A stretch of DNA of 64,000 nucleotides, taken from the NCBI GenBank assembly GCA_005938025.2, contig VCCI02000005.1:62001-126000 (forward strand). The letters are read 5' to 3'. This stretch comes from Inquilinus sp. KBS0705. Lineage in GTDB: Bacteria > Bacteroidota > Bacteroidia > Sphingobacteriales > Sphingobacteriaceae. The translations under genes were made by a program, and so were the position numbers. Shown here piece by piece: positions 17,767 through 26,535 of this stretch (positions within the stretch are counted from its first letter, which is position 1; each line of letters starts with the position of its first letter). The notes beneath the pieces are model-generated. The model was given only the letters and a program-made list of their open reading frames with translations. It searched no databases and was not told the DNA's origin.

Positions 17767-19710
17767 CTATTTTAATATTACCGACCCTAAGTAATCAGAT
17801 ATGGTTTTCTCTACCTTTTTCATATGCACATATTGGTTCAGCAATATTTCCTGGTCGGCCTCAATTGTGGTGGTTTGCAATTCCTTGCGCAGCTTTTCCA
17901 ATATCTTGCCCACTTTTTGCTTTTTTAGGTGAAATATGGCGCCCAATATGGTAGCTTTCATATTGGCCTGCTCATCGGGTACCAGTATCTTGTGCATCTC
18001 GTACCAGTTTTCGCTCAGGGTATATTTGGTTGCCAAAAGGGTAACCACCAGGTCTACAATGTTCTTATCCGGGTGATGTATAAAGTGTTGCTCTTCGGGT
18101 AAAACGCCGTTCTCTACCTCTTGCCTGTAAATCTCCATGAACAGCTTACTGGCGGGGTGTTCAAAGTCAACATCACTTAATTCGGCTATCATAAACGGGC
18201 CTATATAAGTATTAGCGATGCCGTCCCAATCTATCATTTTATTGCCGTAAAGCAGTAACAGGCGCACTATCTCTTTTTCCTGTGTGGAATCGGTGTAAAG
18301 CAAATGCAATGCATCTTCATCGAGTATGTCTGTGCTTTTAACTGCCTCGATGTTAGTCGGTTCTTCTGATTCTTCAATTCTCCTTAGAGGAGTTGCCTTT
18401 TTTAACTTCGCCGTATAAGCCTTATTTACAACCCCCAAGTAAGCCCGTTCATCTATCTTCAGCTTGTGAGAAGCTCTTGTTATATAAGCACTTCTGAATT
18501 CAGGCTCTAAGTTGTTCGATATGATTTCAGCCAAATCATCAGCAACCTTTATTTTCTTAATTGGGTCCTTTAATTCATCTTCATTAATAGTAGATAAATA
18601 GAACTCTACAATTTCTTTAGAGGTACTTTCTATATAATTCTTAAATGCAGTAGACCCTTTGCTTTTAATAAACGAATCGGGATCATTTCCATCTGGAAAA
18701 GAAACAATCCTCACATTAAACCCTTCTTTGTAAAGAAGGCTTAAACCGCGTATTGCTGCTTTGATACCAGCAGTATCTCCATCGTATAAAATAGTTAGCC
18801 TTTTGGTTTGACGGCCTATTAACCTTATTTGCTCCTCAGTTAAAGCTGTTCCTGACGAAGCAACCACATTATGAATGCCTGATTGGTGTACCGATAATAC
18901 ATCTGCATAGCCCTCTACTAAATAACAATTGTCGTTCTCTCGAATTGCCTTTATAGCTAAATGAAATCCGTATAAGACTTTCGATTTGCTATATATTTCC
19001 GACTCTGGTGAGTTAACATACTTAGGTACATTTTTATCAGTCTTTAATGTCCGTCCGCCAAAACCAACAATTTGCCCAGTTGCGCTAAATATTGGGAACA
19101 TAACACGCCCCCTATATCTATCATACAATGCGCCATTGTCTCGTTTAACGGAAAGGCCACTTTCAACCAAAAACTGCTCTTGGAAGGCTTGTTTGACTGC
19201 CTCTGTACTAAATGCTTCCCATTGGTCAGGTGAATATCCCAGTTGAAACTTTTCTATCGTCTCCTTGCTAAATCCACGCTCTTTAAAATAGCTTAATCCT
19301 ATAATTTGGCCTTCTTCCGTATTTAGCAAGCTATTATGGAAAAAATTAGCAGCAAACTTAGTAACTCGCATCAGGCTTTCGCGATGATTTTGCTCCTCCA
19401 GGTTTTCGGTAGTATCAACCGTTTCCTCTACCTCAATTCCGTATTTTTTTGCCAGCCATTTTAAAGCTTCGGGGTAGGTAAATTTTTCCAGCTCCATTAA
19501 AAAGGTAATGGCGCTGCCCCCTTTACCCGACGAGAAATCTTTAAAAATGCCCTTTGCCGGCGATACCGTAAATGATGGTGTGCGCTCGTTTGCAAATGGC
19601 GAAAGGCCCACATAATTGGCCCCGCGCTTTTTTAATTGCACAAATTCGCCTATCACCTCCACAATATCTGTGGCTTCCATTATACGGTCTACGGTGGGTT
19701 TGGTGATCAT
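17767..19710 (-). CDS. dnaG: DNA primase
   Basis: 647-residue primase that makes RNA primers at replication forks. The TOPRIM core is visible (YLVEGYADVLSVHQSG, then LYDGDTAGIKAA), as is the catalytic RNA-polymerase basic region (RVMFPIFSATGQIVGFGGRTL). The N-terminal zinc-ribbon fold is recognisable, but its four metal ligands are replaced: Ser37, Ala40, Asp58 and Ser61 stand where C-x2-H-x17-C-x2-C is expected. The C-terminal helicase-binding part is divergent. The middle of the gene (about 18350-19400) is much lower in GC than both ends. It heads the operon with yraN and the cyclase. Confidence 0.96.
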   Translation of the reverse strand: MITKPTVDRIMEATDIVEVIGEFVQLKKRGANYVGLSPFANERTPSFTVSPAKGIFKDFSSGKGGSAITFLMELEKFTYPEALKWLAKKYGIEVEETVDTTENLEEQNHRESLMRVTKFAANFFHNSLLNTEEGQIIGLSYFKERGFSKETIEKFQLGYSPDQWEAFSTEAVKQAFQEQFLVESGLSVKRDNGALYDRYRGRVMFPIFSATGQIVGFGGRTLKTDKNVPKYVNSPESEIYSKSKVLYGFHLAIKAIRENDNCYLVEGYADVLSVHQSGIHNVVASSGTALTEEQIRLIGRQTKRLTILYDGDTAGIKAAIRGLSLLYKEGFNVRIVSFPDGNDPDSFIKSKGSTAFKNYIESTSKEIVEFYLSTINEDELKDPIKKIKVADDLAEIISNNLEPEFRSAYITRASHKLKIDERAYLGVVNKAYTAKLKKATPLRRIEESEEPTNIEAVKSTDILDEDALHLLYTDSTQEKEIVRLLLLYGNKMIDWDGIANTYIGPFMIAELSDVDFEHPASKLFMEIYRQEVENGVLPEEQHFIHHPDKNIVDLVVTLLATKYTLSENWYEMHKILVPDEQANMKATILGAIFHLKKQKVGKILEKLRKELQTTTIEADQEILLNQYVHMKKVEKTISDYLGSVILK

Positions 19711-19759
19711 GCTTAAAAAAAATGCGAGCTACAAAAGTAAGTTTTTGAAAGGTGCTTGG

Positions 19760-20434
19760 TTATTTATGCTTTAGTTTTTTTTCCATTTTGTTAATTTCAT
19801 CAAACATTTGTTTCATTTGCTTTTTAAACTCTTCTCTTTCATCACCCCATTCAGATTGATATTTGGTTTTATTCTTTTCTATTTCATCGGCAGCATTGAT
19901 AACGTTGGAATATTGTTCCGAATACATTTCAGGGTTTTTTGTACGCGACATAAACCTATAGTCATGTTTTATATACCAATCGGCGCTTTCCTTTAAAATT
20001 TGAATGTAATTTTCGATATTACATTTGAGATACGTATTGATAGGTTCGCCAAGGGTTACTCGCAACGCTGAAGCCAAGGCACCACCATCGCTCTCTTTAT
20101 AATTAGGATCTACAAGGTTATAATAACGGTATCGCAAAGCTCCGAGATAAAACAAGAAAGCACTTTCGTTATATTTAGACATTTTAAATATTTCCGCAGA
20201 TTTTAAAAAATAATTAGATGGATGGAGTGCATCCAATGAATCAGCAATACTAAATATCGTTTTATCCAAAAACCCTGGTGTTCTGGTTTTTATCGAGTCT
20301 GCATAGGCATACATTTTTTTATATAATAACATCTCTTGCTTTGCCTGTTCAATCTCTGTTGGACCAATATCATTTTGGGCCGATGCTGATAAAGTAGATA
20401 TTAATAAAAACGCAAATATTATTATGGGTCTCAT
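19760..20434 (-). CDS. Hypothetical secreted protein, 224 residues
   Basis: Not recognised. It has a signal peptide (MRPIIIFAFLLISTLSASAQ), then a helical protein with TPR-like character (FLKSAEIFKMSKYNESAFLF) and a Lys/Glu-rich coiled-coil end. The codon use is AT-rich like the middle of dnaG and unlike most neighbours, so transfer is possible. It is alone, 49 bases upstream of dnaG on the same strand. It resembles the orphan helical proteins found beside accessory genes, but no function can be given. Confidence 0.6.
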   Translation of the reverse strand: MRPIIIFAFLLISTLSASAQNDIGPTEIEQAKQEMLLYKKMYAYADSIKTRTPGFLDKTIFSIADSLDALHPSNYFLKSAEIFKMSKYNESAFLFYLGALRYRYYNLVDPNYKESDGGALASALRVTLGEPINTYLKCNIENYIQILKESADWYIKHDYRFMSRTKNPEMYSEQYSNVINAADEIEKNKTKYQSEWGDEREEFKKQMKQMFDEINKMEKKLKHK

Positions 20435-20551
20435 TTAGATGGTTCTTTTTTTAAATATAGAAAAACATAAGCAAAGTGGCGATGGCCGGTGGTCATCATC
20501 AATGTGGTGTTGCTAATAAGTTGTAAGAACGATCAAAACAAGTCGGGGGAT

Positions 20552-20672
20552 GTGCGATTCCTTCCCTGGGGAAGGGCAGGTAGGGGTTTGTGAACATATC
20601 CCAATAGTAAACCTGCCTAAATACCTGGCGCTTCAACCCCTTCCTACACCCTCCCGTGGGAGGGAATCGCAC
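20552..20672. repeat. Twin-hairpin REP-like element (GTGCGATTCC family), copy 1
   Basis: A 121-bp unit with perfect 10-bp terminal inverted repeats GTGCGATTCC / GGAATCGCAC. Each end folds into its own hairpin: CCTTCCC-TG-GGGAAGG (20560-20575) and CCCTCCC-GT-GGGAGGG (20649-20664). The inner arms TAGGGGTTT and AACCCCTTCCTA also pair. It shares 25 identical bases with copy 2 in opposite orientation. Confidence 0.8.
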
Positions 20673-20691
20673 CGGGCCGCGCTGGTATTAA

Positions 20692-21555
20692 CTACGCAGA
20701 TATTGCCCCTTGCTTTGGCTTTAAAAACGATATGGCTATGCCTGCCAGTACTATTATACTACCAATAACTTCTTTTAAGTGCAATTGCTCGTTTAAAAAG
20801 GCAATGGCTAAAAAACCGGCTATAACTGTTTGGCCCAATAAGGCTATAGAAACGCGGGTAGAATCGAGATAGCGCAAAGAATGGTTGATGGTTAGCCAGC
20901 CTGCCAACTGGCAAAGCAGCCCCATGCCTGCAAAGCATAGCCAGGTATTGGTATCAAACCCAGTAATAGGGTCGCCTTTAAAAATGGCTATGGCAAGCAA
21001 CAATACACTTGCACCCAGCATATTGTAAAACATAAAGGTAAAAGTATCAATATAGGGCAGCACATTTTTGGTGATCATGATGTAAATGGCGTAAAGGATG
21101 CTTGCGGCAATGGCATACAATATGCCCTCGTTAAACTGCATACTAATAACGCTTTGGTAGCCTACCAGCACTACCATACCGGCAATGGCAATAGCGGTGC
21201 CTATCCAAAACAACCTGCCCGACCGTTTCTTTAAAAACAAAAAACTCATTAGCCCTACCCAAACCGGCGCCAGGTTGGCCAGCAATGTAGATACGGTAGC
21301 ACTTATTTTTAATAACGATACGTTCCACATGGCTATATCGGCACCAAAAACCAACCCGCCGGTTACGGTAATAATTAATGCGCGGCGGGTAATTTTTAGT
21401 TTGTTTGTAAACAGGCAGTAGGGTAATAAAAATATCCAGGCAATAAAAATGCGGTAAAAGCCCGATGTGATGGCAGGGGAATGCGCAAGCTTTACAAAAA
21501 TTGGCGAAAATGCTATGCAAAGTATGCCAATGGCCAGGCTAAGTTTAGGTTTCAT
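20692..21555 (-). CDS. EamA/DMT-family transporter
   Basis: 287 residues, about ten membrane helices in two EamA repeats (LSLAIGILCIAFSPIFVKLA and ILYAIAASILYAIYIMITKN open the halves). This is a drug/metabolite exporter fold; the substrate is unknown. The start is supported by a promoter TTG-18-TAAGTTTG, with the -7 box ending 6 bases before the ATG. It is a single gene, followed by the REP-like element. Confidence 0.9.
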   Translation of the reverse strand: MKPKLSLAIGILCIAFSPIFVKLAHSPAITSGFYRIFIAWIFLLPYCLFTNKLKITRRALIITVTGGLVFGADIAMWNVSLLKISATVSTLLANLAPVWVGLMSFLFLKKRSGRLFWIGTAIAIAGMVVLVGYQSVISMQFNEGILYAIAASILYAIYIMITKNVLPYIDTFTFMFYNMLGASVLLLAIAIFKGDPITGFDTNTWLCFAGMGLLCQLAGWLTINHSLRYLDSTRVSIALLGQTVIAGFLAIAFLNEQLHLKEVIGSIIVLAGIAISFLKPKQGAISA

Positions 21556-21561
21556 TTAGGG

Positions 21562-21590
21562 CAAACTTAAGCATTGTATATCAATAGCAA
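21562..21590 (-). promoter_or_regulatory. EamA gene promoter (leaderless type)
   Basis: TTG (21590-21588), 18 bases, TAAGTTTG (21569-21562), then 6 bases to the ATG at 21555. The transcript would start at or a few bases before the start codon. Confidence 0.6.
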
Positions 21591-21696
21591 TTTAACCCTT
21601 TGTAAATAACCTGCTTATTACCACAGGGTAATTTTTTGCAGGCCATATGTAGCGTAATTAATTTACTTAACGTATAGGTTAAAAATAGATCTCGTT

Positions 21697-22182
21697 ATGA
21701 AAAAATTATCTTTAATCACACTTTCCGCATTATCAATTTTATTTTCTTCGTGCCTTAAAAACGATGGCAAGGATTGTTGCACCACGCCGTTTCAACCCTA
21801 TATTGGTTATGAAATAAACGGCACTGTACGCTACGCCGATGTTGACGCAAAAAAGGTAGGTACCGACTCGTTGGAGATTACCGGCGATAACTTTGATGCT
21901 AAGCTAACCATGCATGTAAAATATACCGGCAATGGTAAATACGCGCTGCAAGGCAACCAGGCCAGGTTTAACATTAAGGGCACAGGCTCATCTGTAATTA
22001 GCTATAACCTTAAAGCCGATACGGCCAACAAAGTACAGATAGAACTGGCTGATACTATTAAAAAAGTAGCGCAGGGTGTTTTTAAATTAAACTTTAAACG
22101 TGTTTCGCCGGCGGTAGCGGGTTATCCGGACAGCATCAGAATTACAAGGGGCCAGTTTGCATTATACCTGCCTAAAAATTAA
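21697..22182 (+). CDS. Hypothetical lipoprotein, 161 residues
   Basis: Not recognised beyond its export signal: MKKLSLITLSALSILFSSCL gives a lipoprotein with Cys19. The mature part is beta-rich (DSLEITGDNFDAKLTMHVKY) and begins with a short CC-containing linker. It is divergent from the EamA gene with 141 bases between them and has no operon partner. It is probably anchored in the periplasm or at the cell surface. Confidence 0.65.
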   Translation: MKKLSLITLSALSILFSSCLKNDGKDCCTTPFQPYIGYEINGTVRYADVDAKKVGTDSLEITGDNFDAKLTMHVKYTGNGKYALQGNQARFNIKGTGSSVISYNLKADTANKVQIELADTIKKVAQGVFKLNFKRVSPAVAGYPDSIRITRGQFALYLPKN

Positions 22183-22214
22183 TACTGTCATCCCAAAAAT
22201 ACTCCATCAGGTGC

Positions 22215-22270
22215 TACCGCTTTGTAGAAAGGCGCAAAAAACAAATCTGTGTTCTTTCTACAAAGCGGTA
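22215..22270. repeat. 17-bp perfect inverted repeat (ACCGCTTTGTAGAAAG type)
   Basis: TACCGCTTTGTAGAAAG (22215-22231) and its exact complement (22254-22270) separated by 22 bases. Beyond the arms, GGTGC and GGAG differ but CAGG/CCTG words recur. No T run follows, so it is not a simple terminator. It lies between the lipoprotein gene and asnS. Confidence 0.75.
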
Positions 22271-22397
22271 CTCCCTAACAGGAGATAGTTAGATGCAATT
22301 AGCTAATCCCACAATACCCCTCCGCCTATTACCATTTACTTTAATAGTGGTTAGTTAAGAACTAACATTACCTACTTAGAGGTTTAGCAAATAATTG

Positions 22398-22405
22398 TAT
22401 TTTTG
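22398..22405 (+). promoter_or_regulatory. asnS -7 box
   Basis: TATTTTTG, 20 bases before the asnS ATG. The -33 region is not clear. Confidence 0.45.
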
Positions 22406-22425
22406 CCGCTCAAGTATATATTGAT

Positions 22426-23862
22426 ATGAGCCAGCGAATTAAAATTAAAGCATTATTACAAAGCGGTAGAACCGACGGAGATATTATAGTAAAAGGATGG
22501 GTGCGTGCATTTCGCCAAAATCGTTTTATTGCTTTAAACGATGGCTCAACCAATAGCAACCTGCAAATTGTTGTCGATTTTGAAAATACCGACCCTGCTT
22601 TACTTAAACGCATCACCTTTGGCGCGGCAGTAAGCATAACCGGTACCCTGGCACCATCATTAGGGCAGGGCCAAAGTGTTGAAGTTATTGCAGGTACTAT
22701 TGAGATATTGGGCGATTGCAACCCGGACGAATTTCCGTTACAGCCTAAAAAGCAAACACTTGAGTTTTTGCGCGAGAACGCCCACCTGCGTTTCCGTACC
22801 AATACCTTTGGCGCTATATTCAGAGTGCGCAATACGCTATCGTTTGCGGTGCACCAGTTCTTTCAAGAGAAAGGCTTTGTTTACCTGCATACCCCTATCA
22901 TCACGCAATCTGATGCCGAGGGCGCTGGCGAAGCATTCCACGTAACTAATTTTGATTTTGAGAACATCCCGCGCACCGATACGGGCGAGGTAGATTATAA
23001 GCAGGACTTTTTTGGCCGCTCGACCAACTTAACCGTTTCGGGGCAATTAGAGGGTGAATTGGGTGCAATGGCCCTTGGCGACATTTATACCTTTGGCCCT
23101 ACCTTCCGTGCCGAAAACTCAAACACTACCCGCCACCTGGCCGAGTTTTGGATGATAGAGCCCGAGATGGCTTTTTATGACCTTAACGACAACGCCAACC
23201 TGGCCGAGGAGTTATTGAAATATGTGATAAGCTATGCCCTGGATAAAAACAAAGAAGACCTTGATTTTTTAAACCAGCGTTTACAGGACGAGGAGAAGCA
23301 AAAACCACAAAACGAACGCGCCGAACTGGGTTTATTAGAGAAACTGCAGTTTTGCCTTGACAACGATTTTGAGCGGTTGACCTATACCGAGGCTATTGAA
23401 ATATTAAGAAACTCGACCCCGAATAAAAAGAAAAAATTTGCGTACCCTGTTGAAGGCTGGGGCACCGATCTGCAATCGGAACATGAGCGCTATTTGGTAG
23501 AGAAGCACTTTAAGAAACCGGTTATACTTACAGATTACCCTAAAGAGATCAAATCTTTTTACATGCGCCAAAACGATGATGGTAAAACGGTTGCCGCTAT
23601 GGATATCCTTTTCCCGGGCATAGGCGAGATAATAGGTGGTTCGCAACGTGAGGAAAGACTGGATAAGCTGGAGACCCGTATGGACGAGATAGGCATCCCT
23701 AAGGACGAGCTTTGGTGGTATTTAGATACCCGCAAGTTTGGCGCCTGCCCGCATGCCGGCTTTGGTTTGGGCTTTGAGCGTTTGGTGCTGTTTGTTACGG
23801 GCATGGGTAACATCCGCGATGTGATACCTTTCCCAAGATTCCCTAAGAACGCGGAATTTTAG
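22426..23862 (+). CDS. asnS: Asparaginyl-tRNA synthetase
   Basis: 478 residues, a class II synthetase charging tRNA-Asn in the cytoplasm. It has an N-terminal OB-fold anticodon-binding domain (VKGWVRAFRQNRFIALNDGS). The catalytic domain has motif 2 (FRAENSNTTRHLAEFWMIEP) and motif 3 (GFGLGFERLVLFVTGMGNIR), and it ends in the family-typical PFPRFPKNAEF. Size and motifs are normal. It is transcribed from its own promoter and followed by an SRPBCC gene after 41 bases. Confidence 0.97.
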   Translation: MSQRIKIKALLQSGRTDGDIIVKGWVRAFRQNRFIALNDGSTNSNLQIVVDFENTDPALLKRITFGAAVSITGTLAPSLGQGQSVEVIAGTIEILGDCNPDEFPLQPKKQTLEFLRENAHLRFRTNTFGAIFRVRNTLSFAVHQFFQEKGFVYLHTPIITQSDAEGAGEAFHVTNFDFENIPRTDTGEVDYKQDFFGRSTNLTVSGQLEGELGAMALGDIYTFGPTFRAENSNTTRHLAEFWMIEPEMAFYDLNDNANLAEELLKYVISYALDKNKEDLDFLNQRLQDEEKQKPQNERAELGLLEKLQFCLDNDFERLTYTEAIEILRNSTPNKKKKFAYPVEGWGTDLQSEHERYLVEKHFKKPVILTDYPKEIKSFYMRQNDDGKTVAAMDILFPGIGEIIGGSQREERLDKLETRMDEIGIPKDELWWYLDTRKFGACPHAGFGLGFERLVLFVTGMGNIRDVIPFPRFPKNAEF

Positions 23863-23903
23863 ACCGCTGATTAAAATGATCTTTTTGATGTCACTGATTT
23901 AGC

Positions 23904-24386
23904 ATGGCGAAAATTTTTCTCTCAACAGATATTAATGCGCCTGTTCAGCGGTGCTTTGATATTGCCAGAAACATTGATATACACCTGGTATCTACCGCGC
24001 ATACCGGTGAAACCGCTATTGCGGGTCGTACAAGCGGACTAATAGAACTTGGAGAAACAGTAACCTGGCGGGCTAAGCATTTTGGGATCTGGCAAACCTT
24101 AACCTCAAAGATCACAGCGTTTCAACCTCCTGTTTTTAATGTAGATGGAACTACAACAGCTGCCTTTTTTGAAGATAGAATGGTAAGCGGTGCATTTAAG
24201 GGCTTCAGCCATGGGCATCACTTTTCTCCGCAAGGCAACAAAACCACTATGCTTGATGTATTTGTGTTTGAGTCGCCATTAGGCATTTTAGGTAAATTTG
24301 CCAATTGGTTGTTTCTAAAGCGATACATGACCGATCTTTTAGAGAGAAGGAATACCGTCATAAAAAAGGTAGCAGAATCAGAATGA
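23904..24386 (+). CDS. SRPBCC-family (START/polyketide cyclase-like) protein
   Basis: 160 residues. The pattern suits the SRPBCC ligand-binding fold: an opening strand FLSTDINAPVQRCFDIARN, later HHFSPQGNKTTMLDVFVFES, and a long C-terminal helix with LLERRNTVIKKV. Such proteins bind hydrophobic ligands; no specific role is evident. It follows asnS on the same strand and may be read through from it. Confidence 0.78.
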   Translation: MAKIFLSTDINAPVQRCFDIARNIDIHLVSTAHTGETAIAGRTSGLIELGETVTWRAKHFGIWQTLTSKITAFQPPVFNVDGTTTAAFFEDRMVSGAFKGFSHGHHFSPQGNKTTMLDVFVFESPLGILGKFANWLFLKRYMTDLLERRNTVIKKVAESE

Positions 24387-24415
24387 TCTGTTCATCCATC
24401 CATCACTTAATCGTG

Positions 24416-25351
24416 TTATTCTTTCTTATAATCTTTATGCACTATTAAAAAGCTGGCCCTCTCCTCTTTGTGGAAGGGTACATCCCAGTTGCCCTGGTAG
24501 GTTATTTTGGTGGGTAATAGTTCGCCGTTAAAGTTGTTTAGCTCAATGTTCATTTGTACATTAAAGTCAAACAACATATTGCTGTATTTCATATCCACAT
24601 ACCGGCCCAGTATCTGAAAGTTACGGGCATCAAATATGGTGGTCATCTCTTTGATCATTACATCATCGTCAGCGGTGCTTGGCTTGCGTATCACCTTAAA
24701 CCTATATACCGGGATGCTATCAACATACGTTCCGCGTGCAAACTGATACTCGTAATATTGGCGCATATCCTTGCCAAATATCTCGGTCTTGCTGCTAATA
24801 AATGGTATACCGGTTATCTTACGTCCGGGGGTAAATATCAGTTGCTTTAGCTTAGCCTTATATCCCTCATTCTTCCCTTTTGCATCGCCGGGCAAGCCGC
24901 TGCTTTTTACAAAGTCGGAGTTATAGGCATTCATAAAAATATAGTCGAACATTTCTACGGTGTATAGCTGGTATTTGCCGTTTGTTTTGTACACCGCGCC
25001 TGTATCCTGTTTGGCTACATACTCAATTTTATGCCTGCCGTTTACATTGCTGTGTATCAGCTTACGGTATATCTTCCCATCAACCTTATTCTTTTTATTG
25101 TAGGTATAAATGCGGTTCTCGGCAGTAAAGGCATACCGTTTCATGTTTTGAAAAGCTTTGTAAAAGCTGGTGTCGGCCAGTACGGCATCAATAAAGTCCT
25201 GGGCGCGTAATCGGTGCGATACGATATTGGCAACTGCAGTATCAATCACAATGGTGCGTATGGTATCGGGGTTAAACCGCTGTATTTGCTGCGAATAAGA
25301 GCTCAAAGCAAAAAGCAAGAACCCAAAGACGAGAATTGCTTTTTTTATCAT
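24416..25351 (-). CDS. Hypothetical secreted protein, 311 residues
   Basis: Not recognised by name. It has a signal peptide (MIKKAILVFGFLLFALSSYSQ) and a beta-rich mature part with GNWDVPFHKEERASF near the end. The layout resembles LolA-like or DUF5686-adjacent secreted proteins of Bacteroidota, in particular phrases such as DARNFQILGRYVDMKYS, but that is a loose impression. Its ATG overlaps the hydrolase stop as TAATG, so it is the last gene of a SPOR-hydrolase-secreted protein operon. Confidence 0.7.
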   Translation of the reverse strand: MIKKAILVFGFLLFALSSYSQQIQRFNPDTIRTIVIDTAVANIVSHRLRAQDFIDAVLADTSFYKAFQNMKRYAFTAENRIYTYNKKNKVDGKIYRKLIHSNVNGRHKIEYVAKQDTGAVYKTNGKYQLYTVEMFDYIFMNAYNSDFVKSSGLPGDAKGKNEGYKAKLKQLIFTPGRKITGIPFISSKTEIFGKDMRQYYEYQFARGTYVDSIPVYRFKVIRKPSTADDDVMIKEMTTIFDARNFQILGRYVDMKYSNMLFDFNVQMNIELNNFNGELLPTKITYQGNWDVPFHKEERASFLIVHKDYKKE

Positions 25352-26535
25352 TAGTTACCCAACTGCTTTATGGCAAGGTAAGCCATTAAACCCGTGCTTA
25401 TTTTAAAGGCGTCTTCCTCTACATCAAAAGTTGGTGTGTGTACCGATGAGGTAATACCCCGGCTTTCGTTACGGGTCCCTAAGCGATAAAAACAAGAGGC
25501 TGCCGCTTGCGAGTAATAGGCAAAATCTTCGGCTGCCATCCATATATCAAGGTCGAGCACATTTTCTTTACCCAGGTAATCTTCGGCATGGCCGCGTGTG
25601 GCAGCGGTTAACACTTCCTCATTTATCAGGAAGGGATAGCCGCGCATAATATTAAACTCGCAGCTGCCGCCCATGCTTTCGGCAATGCCTTCGGCCATCT
25701 TTTTAATCTTGATATGTGCCTCGCTGCGCCATTTTTCATCCATCGTACGAAAGGTGCCCTCAAGGTATACCTCGTTGGGTATAACATTGGTTGCGCCATT
25801 GGCAATCACCTTACCAAACGACAGCACCGACGGGCTTTTAGGATCGGCCGAGCGGCTTATAATGGTTTGCAGGGCGGTTAATATGTGCGCGGTAATAATT
25901 ACCGGGTCAACATTTTGCTGTGGTTGCGCGCCATGGCCCCCTTTACCGCGTACAGTTACATATAATTCATCAGTTGATGCCATGTACTTACCCGCACGGA
26001 AACCTACTTTACCGGCCTCTATCAGGGGCATAACGTGCTGCCCTAAAACAGCATGGGGTTTAGGGTTTTCTAACACCCCCTCTTTTATCATTAAGCTTGC
26101 GCCGCCCGGCAATTTCTCTTCTGCCGGTTGAAATATAAGTTTAACGGTGCCGCCAAACTCGCTTTTTAATTCGGTTAATATTTTGGCGGTGCCCAACAGC
26201 GACGAGGTATGCGCATCATGCCCGCAGGCATGCATTACACCTACATTTTTTGATTTATAGGCTACATCGTTTGCTTCGGTAATGGGCAAGGCGTCCATAT
26301 CTGCACGCAGGGCAATTACTTTATCAGATGGTTTGTCGCCTTTTATTATGGCCACCAGCCCGGTATCGGCCATTTTGTGGTATTCCAGGCCAAGTTCCTC
26401 TAATTTTTTGGCTACAAATACCGATGTTTCTACCTCGTGAAAAGAAAGCTCGGGGTTAGCATGCAAATGCCTGCGCGTTGCTACCACATCGTTAAAAATA
26501 TCCTGCGATAATTGCTGTATCTTTTCCTTAATCAT
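25351..26535 (-). CDS. M20-family amidohydrolase (N-acyl amino acid hydrolase type)
   Basis: 394 residues. The metal-site pattern is clear: HACGHDAHTSSLLG, then EEKLPGGA with the catalytic Glu pair, and MAAEDFAYYSQ at the C-terminus. Together these place it in the M20D subfamily (IAA-amino acid/hippurate hydrolases), which removes acyl groups from amino acids using one or two divalent metals. It has no signal peptide, so it is cytoplasmic. It overlaps the SPOR gene by 8 bases and the next gene by 1 base. The exact substrate is unknown. Confidence 0.92.
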   Translation of the reverse strand: MIKEKIQQLSQDIFNDVVATRRHLHANPELSFHEVETSVFVAKKLEELGLEYHKMADTGLVAIIKGDKPSDKVIALRADMDALPITEANDVAYKSKNVGVMHACGHDAHTSSLLGTAKILTELKSEFGGTVKLIFQPAEEKLPGGASLMIKEGVLENPKPHAVLGQHVMPLIEAGKVGFRAGKYMASTDELYVTVRGKGGHGAQPQQNVDPVIITAHILTALQTIISRSADPKSPSVLSFGKVIANGATNVIPNEVYLEGTFRTMDEKWRSEAHIKIKKMAEGIAESMGGSCEFNIMRGYPFLINEEVLTAATRGHAEDYLGKENVLDLDIWMAAEDFAYYSQAAASCFYRLGTRNESRGITSSVHTPTFDVEEDAFKISTGLMAYLAIKQLGN

